64,000 bases of DNA. Origin: Planctomycetales bacterium 71-10. GTDB lineage: Bacteria > Planctomycetota > Planctomycetia > Isosphaerales > Isosphaeraceae. Shown piece after piece: positions 48,152-56,544 of this stretch (within the stretch, counting starts at the first letter, position 1; each line of letters opens with the position of its first letter). A program made the translations under genes and the position numbers. Location of the stretch: positions 1,285 to 65,284 of the forward strand of contig MKTT01000089.1 of assembly GCA_001898385.1 (NCBI GenBank), written 5' to 3'. The notes below the pieces were generated by a model. The model did no database searches. It saw only the letters and a list, made by a program, of their open reading frames with translations, and was not told the DNA's origin.

Positions 48152-48573
48152 GTTTTTATTTCAATAGACATTGCATTCGCTCTTGTCGTTGGCTTTGAAC
48201 GTCGAAGTCGATGTTGTTTTCGACGGCCCTCGCGAAACCCAACGAGGTGCGACGCAAGCCGCTCGGACATGAGGGTTCTGATTCGGGGTGGCGTGGCCTG
48301 CCGCAGGCTGGCCACCGATCGCCGCCGCGCCAACGGTCCGACGCCGCACGCATCCAGTTCCCGCGCGCTGGAATTCGGCGAGGACTCTCTCCGTTTCGAG
48401 CCCGATCCGCTTCCGACTTGTCAAAGACCTTCTCACTCCGGGATGATCCGCCGTTTCGCCGACCGAATTTCAGCCTTGTCGGATTTCTTGCGACGAAGGC
48501 CGCGCACGACCGAGTTGGCAAACCTTGCCAGGCGGGCTACCCTTGAGTCATCTCTCGCAACGAGGAGGATCGC
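48152..48573. other. 422-nt intergenic region of lower GC before parD
   Basis: No gene is supported; short frames here have no recognisable product and no ribosome-binding site. Base composition is clearly less GC-rich than in the flanks (for example AAGTTTTTATTTCAATAGAC at the left end), which, with the following toxin-antitoxin genes, suggests acquired DNA. Confidence 0.5.
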
Positions 48574-48840
48574 ATGGCGACCATGAACGTCTCGCTGCCG
48601 GATCAGATGAAGGAATTCGTCGAGGCTCAGGCTCGGCGGGAGGGCTTCGGGACGGTCAGCGAATATCTCCGGATGCTCATCCGAGAGGCGCAGAAGCTGG
48701 CGGCGAGGCAGGCCCTCGAGGAGAAGCTTCGTGAAGGGCTGGAAAGCGGCGTCGCACCATCCCTGGAACCGCAGGAGTGGGACGCGATCGAGCGGGAAGG
48801 TCTTGAGCTGGCGGCCCAAAGGCGGCGACGCGGGATATGA
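48574..48840 (+). CDS. parD: ParD-type antitoxin (ribbon-helix-helix)
   Basis: An 88-aa ParD/CopG-family protein: MATMNVSLPDQMKEFVEAQA supplies the ribbon-helix-helix strand and helix, and EGFGTVSEYLRMLIREAQKL the second helix. The C-terminal tail (about 50-88, LEEKLREGLESGVAPSLEPQ) is the usual toxin-binding part. It would repress its own promoter and neutralise ParE. GAGGA precedes ATG 48574. The stop overlaps the toxin ATG by 4 nt (ATGA), the usual parDE coupling. It appears intact, unlike its toxin. Confidence 0.92.
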   Translation: MATMNVSLPDQMKEFVEAQARREGFGTVSEYLRMLIREAQKLAARQALEEKLREGLESGVAPSLEPQEWDAIEREGLELAAQRRRRGI

Positions 48841-49185
48841 GCGTTGTTCGTCAGACCTTCCGAGCACGACGCGATCTTGTCGAGACGATCGCCCACCTGG
48901 CGGAGCACAGCGAAGACGCCGCCCGTCGGTTCCGCGTGGAGGCGAGGGCGACCTTCGAGCGGCTCGCCTCACTGCCGGGACTCGGGGCTCGATATCGGCC
49001 GAATGATCCGGCTTACGCCGACTTGCGCTATGTCCCCGTCTCGAGATTTCGCAACCACATCGTCTTCTTATCGGCCGCGGGCCGGCGGGATCGAGGTCAT
49101 CCGGGTGTTGTACGGGGCGATGGACCTGGACTCCGTGCTCGCCGAGGAGTTCGGGATCTCCGACGACGACGACCCGAGTGTCTGA
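48837..49185 (+). pseudogene. parE: parE toxin gene with a +1 frameshift
   Basis: A ParE/RelE-fold toxin read in two frames. From ATG 48837 the frame gives a normal ParE start (VVRQTFRARRDLVETIAHLA; LPGLGARYRPNDPAYADLRY; VPVSRFRNHIVF) and then leaves the family pattern after codon 49065-49067. Skipping one T in TTCTT (49065-49069) restores the ParE end YRPRAGGIEVIRVLYGAMDL then DSVLAEEFGI and a stop at 49185. The unshifted frame runs on to 49193 with Arg/Gly nonsense. ParE poisons DNA gyrase. Either the toxin is dead, or it needs ribosomal +1 shifting, or the base is a sequencing error. Confidence 0.85.
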
Positions 49186-49329
49186 TTTCGTGAAGACGCC
49201 CCGCCGTATGGATCGAAGTAGATTCCGGGCCACGGTTGGCTTAGGATAGGGCCTCCTTGAACGGATGTTGGACATCGCAACACCAACGCCGACCGGCCCC
49301 CTCCCGCCGGTCGTGGGGGCCGTCGCCGC

Positions 49330-51819
49330 ATGGGTGCCGTTTCGAGGCGGTGGAGGCGCGGGGCATGGGCGGTCGCGACCCTGATGGTCGCGGTCGCGTC
49401 GGCGCGCGCGGGCGAGGGGGACGCGGGCGATCCCGCAACCCAGGCCGAACGGATCCGGTTCTTCGAACAGGAAGTCCGGCCGCTGCTGGTCGCCAAGTGC
49501 CAGTCGTGCCACGGCGGCGAGAAGCAGAAGGGGGGCCTGCGGCTGGACTCGCGCGAGGCCCTGACGGCCGGCGGCGAGTCGGGGCCGGTCGTCGAGCCGG
49601 GGAAGGTCGACGAGAGCCCGCTGATCGACGCCGTGCGGTATGAGGGGTTGGAGATGCCCCCCGACGGCAAGCTGGCCGACGCCGAGATCGCCGCGCTGTC
49701 GCGATGGGTCGCCGAGGGGGCCGTCTGGCCCGGCGGCGACGTCACGGCCGACGCCCCCCGCGCCGCGAAGGTCGAGAAGGCCGACGCCTCGTTCTGGTCG
49801 TTCCAGCCGCTGAAAGACGTCGAGCCGCCCGGCCTGGAGGCGTTCGCCGGCACGGCCTGGGGAGCCTGGGCGCGGAACCCGATCGACGCCTTCGTGCTGA
49901 CGACCCTGGCCGAGAACCGCCTCACGCCCTCGCCCGAAGCCTCGAGGCGCGAGCTGATCCGCCGCGTCACGTTCGACCTGACCGGCCTGCCGCCGGGGCC
50001 CGAGGAGGTCGACGCGTTCCTCGCCGACGAGTCCGCGGACGCTTACGAGAAGGTGGTCGACCGCCTGCTGGAGAGCCCGGCCTACGGCGACCGCTGGGGC
50101 CGGCACTGGCTGGACGTCGTCCGCTACGCCGAGTCCGACGGCCACAACGCCGACGTCTACCGCCCCCAGGCGTGGCGGTATCGCGACTACGTCGTCCGGT
50201 CGTTCAACGCCGACAAGCCGTATGACCGCTTCGTCGCCGAGCAACTGGCCGGCGACGAGCTGGCCCCCGGCGACCCCGACGCGACCGTCGCCACCGGCTT
50301 CCTCCGCCTCGGCCCGTATGAGGACAACCAGCGCGACGTGCGCGGGCAGTGGTCGGACATCCTCAACGAGATGACCGACGTGGCCGGCGAGGCGTTCCTC
50401 GGCCTGAGCATCGGCTGCGCCCGCTGCCACGACCACAAGTTCGACCCCATCGCCCAGACGGACTACTTCCGCCTCCGCGCCTTCTTCGCCCCCATCCTGC
50501 CGCTGGACGACCTGCCGCTGTATGACGCCGCGGCGAAGGAGGAGTACGAGGCCAGGCTCGCCGCCTGGAACGACGCGACGAAGGACGTCCGCGCGAGGCT
50601 CGACGAGCTGGAGGCGCCGTATCGCAAGAAGTTGGAATATGACGCCGTGATCAAGTTCACGGCCGACCTGCGGGCGCTCCTGGACCGCCCCGACGCCGAG
50701 CTGCCCCCCTACGACCGCCAGATCAAGGCGATGGCCTATCGCCAGGTGGTCGACGACCGCGACGGCCCCATCCCCGCCGCGACCGTCAAGGAGGCCGACC
50801 GCGCCCGCTGGAAGGAGCTGAACGACGAGCTGAAGAAGCGGACCGCGAGCAAGCCGGCCCCGCTCCCCGTCGCGCTCGGCGTGAAGGACGTGGGCCCCGA
50901 GGCCCCGCCGACGACCGTCGCCGGCTCGCGCAAGGCGACCGGGCCGATCGCGCCCGGCTATCCCTCGGTCGTCGAGCCGACGACGCCCGACATCGCCCCG
51001 ACGGCGACCTCGACGGGCCGGCGGTCGGCCCTGGCGGCCTGGCTGAACGAGCCCGACAACCCGCTGACGACCCGCGTGATCGTCAACCGCGTCTGGCAGA
51101 ACCACTTCGGCCGGGGGATCGTGGCGACGTCGAACGACTTCGGCCGGCTGGGCGAGGCCCCGTCGCACCCGGAGCTGCTCGACTGGCTCGCCCGCCGGTT
51201 CGTCGCCGACGGCCGCCGGTTCAAGGCGCTCCACCGGCTGATGGTCACGTCGGCCGCGTACCGCCAATCGGCGTTCCGCCCCGAGAGCGAGGCCGAGGAG
51301 GCCCGCCTGATCGACCCGGCGAACAGGTATTTGTGGAAGCGACCCGTCCGCCGCCTGGAGGCCGAGGCGATCCGCGACGCCATGCTGGCCGTGACCGGCG
51401 AGCTGTCCCCCGCGCGCGGCGGGCCGGCGGCCGACGCGACCTCGCCCCGGCGGTCGGTCGACTGCAAGGTGATCCGCAACCGCCGCGACCCGGTCCTCGA
51501 CGCATTCGACTCGCCCGACGGCTTCAACAGCGCCGGGCTGCGGAACAGCACCACGACCGTCACCCAGACGCTCCTGCTCATCAACGGCCCCTGGGCTCTG
51601 GATCGGGCCAAAGCCTTCGCCGCGAGGCTCGAACGCGACGCCCCCGACGACGATCGCGCCCGCGTCGCCCTGGCCTACCGCCTGGCCCTCGCCCGCGAGC
51701 CCGACGCCGACGAGGTCGCCGACGGCGTCGCCTTCCTGGGCCGCGGGGATCGCCGTGAGGCGCTGGCGGATTATTGTCATGTGTTGTTGAATTCGAGCGA
51801 ATTCTTGTATGTGGATTGA
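49330..51819 (+). CDS. Exported PSCyt1-DUF1549-DUF1553 haem protein (second copy)
   Basis: An 829-aa paralogue, in domain order, of the 932-aa protein at 17728: signal peptide (AWAVATLMVAVASARAGEGD), cytochrome domain C57-x2-C60-H61 (KCQSCHGGEKQKGGLRLDSR), DUF1549 (RRVTFDLTGLPPGPEEVDAF; WGRHWLDVVRYAESDGHNAD; GCARCHDHKFDPIAQTDYFR) and DUF1553 (NPLTTRVIVNRVWQNHFGRG; FDSPDGFNSAGLRNSTTTVT). The inter-domain region is shorter than in the other copy and has a Glu/Lys-rich helix. The DUF1501 partner follows, but with a 234-nt gap that holds a palindromic repeat. Start ATG 49330 was chosen for the signal peptide. Confidence 0.92.
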   Translation: MGAVSRRWRRGAWAVATLMVAVASARAGEGDAGDPATQAERIRFFEQEVRPLLVAKCQSCHGGEKQKGGLRLDSREALTAGGESGPVVEPGKVDESPLIDAVRYEGLEMPPDGKLADAEIAALSRWVAEGAVWPGGDVTADAPRAAKVEKADASFWSFQPLKDVEPPGLEAFAGTAWGAWARNPIDAFVLTTLAENRLTPSPEASRRELIRRVTFDLTGLPPGPEEVDAFLADESADAYEKVVDRLLESPAYGDRWGRHWLDVVRYAESDGHNADVYRPQAWRYRDYVVRSFNADKPYDRFVAEQLAGDELAPGDPDATVATGFLRLGPYEDNQRDVRGQWSDILNEMTDVAGEAFLGLSIGCARCHDHKFDPIAQTDYFRLRAFFAPILPLDDLPLYDAAAKEEYEARLAAWNDATKDVRARLDELEAPYRKKLEYDAVIKFTADLRALLDRPDAELPPYDRQIKAMAYRQVVDDRDGPIPAATVKEADRARWKELNDELKKRTASKPAPLPVALGVKDVGPEAPPTTVAGSRKATGPIAPGYPSVVEPTTPDIAPTATSTGRRSALAAWLNEPDNPLTTRVIVNRVWQNHFGRGIVATSNDFGRLGEAPSHPELLDWLARRFVADGRRFKALHRLMVTSAAYRQSAFRPESEAEEARLIDPANRYLWKRPVRRLEAEAIRDAMLAVTGELSPARGGPAADATSPRRSVDCKVIRNRRDPVLDAFDSPDGFNSAGLRNSTTTVTQTLLLINGPWALDRAKAFAARLERDAPDDDRARVALAYRLALAREPDADEVADGVAFLGRGDRREALADYCHVLLNSSEFLYVD

Positions 51820-51832
51820 ACGGTTTGATCGT

Positions 51833-52011
51833 CTTCCCCCCTCGCGGGGGAAGACAGACCGCGAAGCGGTCAGATGAGGGGGACGGCGTGCGAGCCGGCC
51901 GTCGGGCCGCAAGGCCGGCCCGTTGGGCGGGCCTCCGAGGCCCGACGGGGCCCGTGCTTCGCGTCCCCCTCATCCGGCCCTCCGGGCCACCTTCCCCCGC
52001 GAGGGGGGAAG
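51833..52011. repeat. 179-bp intergenic palindromic repeat, copy 2
   Basis: Same architecture as the element at 31710-31888: identical 21-bp inverted ends (51833-51853 and 51991-52011), the same left inner hairpin ACCGC-GAA-GCGGT, right inner GGCCC-TCC-GGGCC, and the GATGAGGGGGACG box with its complement. Only the central part differs, and the total length is again 179 bp. It sits between the PSCyt gene and its DUF1501 partner, 14 nt after the stop and 43 nt before the next start. Confidence 0.85.
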
Positions 52012-52053
52012 GACGTTCATCGCGGCCGAGAGGCTTCCCGAGGAGACGACGCC

Positions 52054-53463
52054 ATGACCCGCCCCGTCCCCCACGCCACGACGCCGACCTCGCGCCGGGA
52101 GTGGCTGCTCCAGGCCGCCGCGGGCTTCGGCGCGCTGCCGCTGCTGGACCTGATGGCGAAGGAGTCGGGGGCGTCGGCCCCGTCGTGGGCGGTCCCCGCC
52201 ACGGCGAAGAGCTGCATCTTCCTGTTCATGGAAGGCGGCCCGAGCCAGATGGACCTGTTCGACCCCAAGCCGCTGCTGAAGGAGCTGGCGGGGAAGCCGA
52301 TCCCGCCCAGCTTCAAGCCGGTCATCACGCCGATGGGCGAATTCTACTCGCCGATCCTGCCGTCGCGGCGGACGTGGAAGCAGCACGGCGAGAGCGGCGC
52401 GTGGGTCTCCGACTGGCTGCCGCACACGGCCGAGATCGTCGACGACCTGGCCATCGTCCGGTCTTGCTGGGCGGACGGGCTGAACCACGTCAACGGCGTC
52501 TGCCAGATGAACACCGGGTCGACCCGCAGCGGCCGGCCCTCGCTGGGGAGCTGGGTGAGCTACGGCCTGGGGACCGAGAACCAGGACCTCCCCGCGTTCG
52601 TGGTGCTCCAGGACTACCCCAAGTCGCTGGTGGCCGGCGGCCCGCGCAACTGGGGGACCGGGTTCATGCCGGCGACCCACCAGGGGACCCGCTTCGACGG
52701 CGTCGACGTCCCCGTCGCCAACCTCCGCCCCCCCGCGACGATCGCCGGCGGCCGTCAGGAGGCCAAGCTCGCCCTCCTGGACCGGCTCAACCGCCGCCAC
52801 CAGGACCCCCGCGCCGACCAGACCGAACTCGACGCCCGCATCAAGAGCTACGAGCTGGCCTACCGCATGCAGGCCGAGGCCCCCGACGCCGTCGACCTGT
52901 CGCTCGAATCGGCCGAGACGCGAGCCCTCTACGGCATGGACGATCCCGTCACCGAGGGGATGGCCCGCAACTGCCTGCTCGCCCGCCGGCTGGTGGAGCG
53001 CGGCGTCCGGTTCGTGCAGATCTACTGCGGCGCGGGATCCAAATGGGACTCGCACCAGGACCTGGAAGGCAACCACGGCCGATGCTGCCGGTCCAGCGAC
53101 AAGCCCGTCGCCGCGCTCGTCAAGGACCTGAAGCGCCGGGGGCTGCTCGACCAGACGCTGGTGGTCTGGGGGGGCGAGTTCGGCCGCACGCCGATGTCCG
53201 AGAAGGGGGACGGCCGCGACCACAACGCCAACGGCTTCACGATGTGGATGGCCGGCGGCGGCATCAAGCCCGGCATCACCCTGGGGGCGACCGACGAGGC
53301 CGGCCTGCACGCGATCGAGGACCGCCTGCACGTCCATGACCTCCACGCCACGATCCTCCACGCCCTGGGCGCCGACCACACCCGGCTGATCTACCGCCAC
53401 CAGGGCCGCCCCGAACGCCCCACCATCAACGAGGGCCAGGTCTGCAAGAAGCTGCTGGCCTGA
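52054..53463 (+). CDS. Tat-exported DUF1501 protein (second copy)
   Basis: A 469-aa DUF1501 protein with a Tat signal (TSRREWLLQAAAGFGALPLL). Signatures: SCIFLFMEGGPSQMDLFDPK, RSCWADGLNHVNGVCQMNTG, GVRFVQIYCGAGSKWDSHQD, VVWGGEFGRTPMSEKGDGRD and HNANGFTMWMAGGGIKPGIT. It is the partner of the PSCyt protein at 49330 but is separated from it by repeat copy 2. Start ATG 52054 follows GAGGAGACGACGCC and begins the Tat region; the frame is open through the repeat, which is not coding. Confidence 0.93.
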   Translation: MTRPVPHATTPTSRREWLLQAAAGFGALPLLDLMAKESGASAPSWAVPATAKSCIFLFMEGGPSQMDLFDPKPLLKELAGKPIPPSFKPVITPMGEFYSPILPSRRTWKQHGESGAWVSDWLPHTAEIVDDLAIVRSCWADGLNHVNGVCQMNTGSTRSGRPSLGSWVSYGLGTENQDLPAFVVLQDYPKSLVAGGPRNWGTGFMPATHQGTRFDGVDVPVANLRPPATIAGGRQEAKLALLDRLNRRHQDPRADQTELDARIKSYELAYRMQAEAPDAVDLSLESAETRALYGMDDPVTEGMARNCLLARRLVERGVRFVQIYCGAGSKWDSHQDLEGNHGRCCRSSDKPVAALVKDLKRRGLLDQTLVVWGGEFGRTPMSEKGDGRDHNANGFTMWMAGGGIKPGITLGATDEAGLHAIEDRLHVHDLHATILHALGADHTRLIYRHQGRPERPTINEGQVCKKLLA

Positions 53464-53572
53464 GCGCCGAATGCGATCGGCCTTGACGCGCCCGACGCTC
53501 CGGATGAAGATCCCCGATGGATGAGGTAGGCTCCATCGTCTCGCTTCGGGATGCGCCAGGGAGGGCGTCGCC

Positions 53573-54775
53573 GTGCTTCGATCCGCAGCCGTTCGAATGG
53601 GCCTGGCGCTGCTGGGCGGGCTTGGGTGCTGGGCGTCGTCGGCCTGGGCATCTTCTTACAAGATCACCGACCTGGGCGGCCCCGACGGCCGGCTCGCGTA
53701 CACCTGGGGGCTGTCGCTCAACAACCGCGGCCAGGTGGCGGGGGCGTGGGCGGAAAACAGGCCGGCGAGCCCTTCGGTCGCGACCGAGTACCACCCGTAC
53801 TTCTACGACCCGACGCAGGGCGGCAAGGTGACGCTGCCGGCCGTCGTCTCGCCGAGCGGCGACGACCCCGGCGGCTACGACCGGCGCTACGTCGGGTACA
53901 CCTACACGGGCCTGAACGACGCCGGCCGCGCCGTGACCGACTCCCGCGACGGCGCGATGAGCTTCGACGCCGCCAGCGGCCGGCTCGCCCCGGTCGCCGG
54001 GACCGCCGGGTTCCTGTCCGACTCGGGCGCGATGGTCGGCACGAAGCAAGTCGACCCGATCGGCGGCGTGGCGAACTTCGTCCCCGTCTCCTCGCAGGAC
54101 GGCCGGGTGGAGGAGCTGGGCCTGCCGCCGGGGGCCGTGGGGGCTCAGGTCCAGGCGATCAACGACGTGGGCGACGTCCTCGTCCGCGCCGCGATGTCGC
54201 CCGGCGTCTTCAACCGCTATTTCGTCCTGAGCGGCGGCGGGACCTGGACCGACCTGGGGGCCGCCTACGGCACGGCGATCAACGACCGCGGGGTCGTCGC
54301 GGGCAACCTGGGATACAGCCCCGAAGGCACGCCCTCGCACGCGGCCCTGATCGCGCCCGACGGGACCGCCACCGACATCGGGGCGCTGCCGGGCGACTCG
54401 TACGCCTCCGCCTATGGGATCAACAACCGCGGGGAGGCCGTGGGCCTGTCCTTCCCGGAGAACGCCAACTGGATGTACCGCGGCTTCCTGTACAAGGACG
54501 GGAAGATGATCGACCTGAACGACCTGGTCGATCCCGCGAGCGGATGGTCGATCCGGTGGGGGCTGGCGATCAACGACCTCGGCCAGATCCTCGCGCTCGG
54601 CGTCTTCGACGACCGGGAGGGGATCGCGCTGCTGACCCCCGACGGCATGGACGCCCCCCCGGCCCCGGCCTTCCCGGACCTGCCCGAGGTGCCCGTCCCC
54701 GAGCCGTCGACGCTCCTGGTCTTCGGCGGCCTGGCGCTGGGCGTCGGCCTCGCCCGGAGGGGCCGGCGGGCCTGA
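53573..54775 (+). CDS. PEP-CTERM protein with HAF-type repeats
   Basis: A 400-aa exported protein: signal peptide (RMGLALLGGLGCWASSAWAS), about five HAF-like repeats (LNNRGQVAGAW, INDVGDVLV, INDRGVVAGNL, INNRGEAVGLS, INDLGQILALG) forming a propeller-like body, and a PEP-CTERM sorting tag at the end (VPVPEPSTLLVFGGLALGVG, then LARRGRRA). PEP-CTERM proteins are processed by exosortase and released to the surface or matrix; no exosortase gene is in this window. It starts with GTG 53573, preceded by GGGAGGG. It is transcribed alone. Confidence 0.88.
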   Translation: MLRSAAVRMGLALLGGLGCWASSAWASSYKITDLGGPDGRLAYTWGLSLNNRGQVAGAWAENRPASPSVATEYHPYFYDPTQGGKVTLPAVVSPSGDDPGGYDRRYVGYTYTGLNDAGRAVTDSRDGAMSFDAASGRLAPVAGTAGFLSDSGAMVGTKQVDPIGGVANFVPVSSQDGRVEELGLPPGAVGAQVQAINDVGDVLVRAAMSPGVFNRYFVLSGGGTWTDLGAAYGTAINDRGVVAGNLGYSPEGTPSHAALIAPDGTATDIGALPGDSYASAYGINNRGEAVGLSFPENANWMYRGFLYKDGKMIDLNDLVDPASGWSIRWGLAINDLGQILALGVFDDREGIALLTPDGMDAPPAPAFPDLPEVPVPEPSTLLVFGGLALGVGLARRGRRA

Positions 54776-55090
54776 TCGACGGGGGCGTGCGGATCATCGC
54801 CGGCCGTCATGGCCTGGACCTGGGGGTCTCCACCTCGCCCGACCCTCCGGACGATGCTGTCGGGCACGATTTGCATGGGGAAGGGGCGGAAACGAGCCCG
54901 TCGTCCCGGCACGGCATGGATGGCCGAGGCTTTATGATTGGCGTCGGCGCGGGGGCTCGGTTAGGATGGTCGCGACGCGGGCCGTCGACGGGCGGCCGAT
55001 GCGGTCCCTCCCACCTGGATTGCAACGCCTCGGGATGGGGATGAACCCGGCCGGGGCGTCCCCACTCCATCACCATCAGGAGACAGCGCC
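54776..55090. other. 315-nt intergenic region
   Basis: No gene is supported. A TAGGAT hexamer (54962-54967) is a possible promoter element for the downstream oxidoreductase but lacks a -35. No repeat or RNA structure stands out. Confidence 0.35.
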
Positions 55091-56404
55091 GTGACCGAGC
55101 GACCTTGCGCGAACGACGGGGCCAGCCGGCGGGGGTTCTTGAAGGAGACGGCGGCCGCGGCGGGGGCGGCGGCGCTGGCGGCGTCGTGGACGCCGATGGT
55201 CCACGCGGCGGGGAGCGACGTCATCAAGGTCGGGCTCGTCGGCGCCGGCGGGCGCGGCACCGGCGCGGCCGAGCAGGCCCTCACGGCCGACAAGGGGACG
55301 CGCCTCGTCGCGATCGGCGACGTCTTCGGCGACCGGATCGAAGAGTCGCTCTCGGCGCTGAAGGGGCTCTCCGTCGGCCCGCAGGTCACGGTCGACAAGG
55401 ACCACACCTACACCGGGTTCGACGCCTACAAGCAGGTGATCGACCAGGTCGACGTGGTCCTGCTGGCCACCACGCCCCACTTCCGGCCGCTGCACACCGC
55501 CTACGCCGTCGAGAAGGGGGTCCATGCGTTCGTCGAGAAGCCGATGGCCGTCGACGGCCCCGGCCTGCGCAAGTTCCTGAAGGCCGTGCAGGACGCCAAG
55601 GCGAAGAACGTCGCCATCGTCAACGGCTTCTGCTGGCGGTATCACCCGCCCCGCCGCGCCACGATGCAGCAGGTGTTCGACGGCAAGATCGGCGAGATCC
55701 GCGCCATCGAGACGACGTACAACTCGTCGGGCGTGTGGGAGCCCCGCAAGACCCGCGAGCAGTGCAATTCGGACATGGAGTACCAGCTCCGCAACTGGTA
55801 CTACTACAACTGGCTCTCCGGCGACCACATCGTCGAGCAGGCCATCCACGGCCTGGACACCATGGGCTGGGCCATGGGCGACAAACTCCCCGAGCGCTGC
55901 TTCGGCGTGGGCGGCCGGCAGTCGCGCACCGACGGGAAGTACGGCAACATCTACGACCACTTCTCGCTCGTCTACGAGTACGAGAACGGCGTCCGCGGCT
56001 ATCACCAGTGCCGTCACTGGGTCAACACGGCCAACCGCGTGAAGGACTACATCCTGGGCAGCGAGGGGACGTGCGACGTCTTCGGCAACGCCCTGGCCGG
56101 CAAGACGAAGTGGAAGTACGCGAAGGACACCGGCGACAAGAAGACGTACGACATGTACCAGGTGGAGCACGACGAGATGTACGCCGCGCTCCGCGAGGGG
56201 AAGATCCTCAACAACGGCGAGCAGGCGGCGAACTCGACGCTGCTGGGCCTGATGGGCCGGGCCGCGGCCTACACCGGCGAGATCATCACGCCGGAGCGGA
56301 TCCTCGACTCCACCGAGGACCTCAGCCCGCCGTCCTACGCCTTCGGCCCCGACCCGCTGCCGGTCGCGCCGATCCCCGTGCCGGGGTTCACGAAGATCAT
56401 CTGA
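55091..56404 (+). CDS. Tat-exported Gfo/Idh/MocA oxidoreductase
   Basis: A 437-aa protein with a twin-arginine signal (SRRGFLKETAAAAGAAALAA) and a Gfo/Idh/MocA fold. The NAD(P) loop GLVGAGGRGTGAAEQA is intact (G51-A-G53-G54-R-G56). The family EKP motif is FVEKPMAVDGPGL, and the C-terminal domain includes YHPPRRATMQQVFDGKIGEI, DHIVEQAIHGLDTMGWAMGD and GVRGYHQCRHWVN. Tat export implies that the cofactor is bound before transport. Substrate sugars cannot be assigned. GTG 55091 is preceded by AGGAGA; a 14-bp hairpin follows the stop. Confidence 0.92.
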   Translation: MTERPCANDGASRRGFLKETAAAAGAAALAASWTPMVHAAGSDVIKVGLVGAGGRGTGAAEQALTADKGTRLVAIGDVFGDRIEESLSALKGLSVGPQVTVDKDHTYTGFDAYKQVIDQVDVVLLATTPHFRPLHTAYAVEKGVHAFVEKPMAVDGPGLRKFLKAVQDAKAKNVAIVNGFCWRYHPPRRATMQQVFDGKIGEIRAIETTYNSSGVWEPRKTREQCNSDMEYQLRNWYYYNWLSGDHIVEQAIHGLDTMGWAMGDKLPERCFGVGGRQSRTDGKYGNIYDHFSLVYEYENGVRGYHQCRHWVNTANRVKDYILGSEGTCDVFGNALAGKTKWKYAKDTGDKKTYDMYQVEHDEMYAALREGKILNNGEQAANSTLLGLMGRAAAYTGEIITPERILDSTEDLSPPSYAFGPDPLPVAPIPVPGFTKII

Positions 56405-56411
56405 TCCGGCC

Positions 56412-56451
56412 CGTCGGCCCCCGCCCGCCCTCGTCGCGGCGGGGGCCGACG
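56412..56451 (+). terminator. Strong 14-bp stem hairpin after the oxidoreductase gene
   Basis: Perfect arms CGTCGGCCCCCGCC (56412-56425) and GGCGGGGGCCGACG (56438-56451) with a 12-nt loop, starting 8 nt after the stop. The following CCCGCTTTA has only a short T run. This is the strongest terminator-like hairpin I see in the window. Confidence 0.65.
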
Positions 56452-56456
56452 CCCGC

Positions 56457-56485
56457 TTTACGTCGCCGCGCCGGCGCGTTGTAAT
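56457..56485 (+). promoter_or_regulatory. Candidate promoter for the Gly/Ala-rich membrane protein gene
   Basis: TTTACG (56457-56462) and TGTAAT (56480-56485) are separated by 17 nt, and the pair lies 59 nt before ATG 56545, just after a strong terminator. Both hexamers are imperfect. Confidence 0.35.
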
Positions 56486-56544
56486 CCGGGGTGTCTCGAA
56501 TCGAGTGACGCCCCGCATCGACGCACCAGGAACGGAACGACGCC

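Noticed and set aside
48161-48551. Short frames on both strands before parD
   Set aside because: No ribosome-binding site, no recognisable product, overlapping frames in several registers.
48433-51912. 1159-aa minus-strand open frame antisense to parDE and the PSCyt gene
   Set aside because: Composition of a shadow frame; parD and the PSCyt protein on the plus strand are clearly real.
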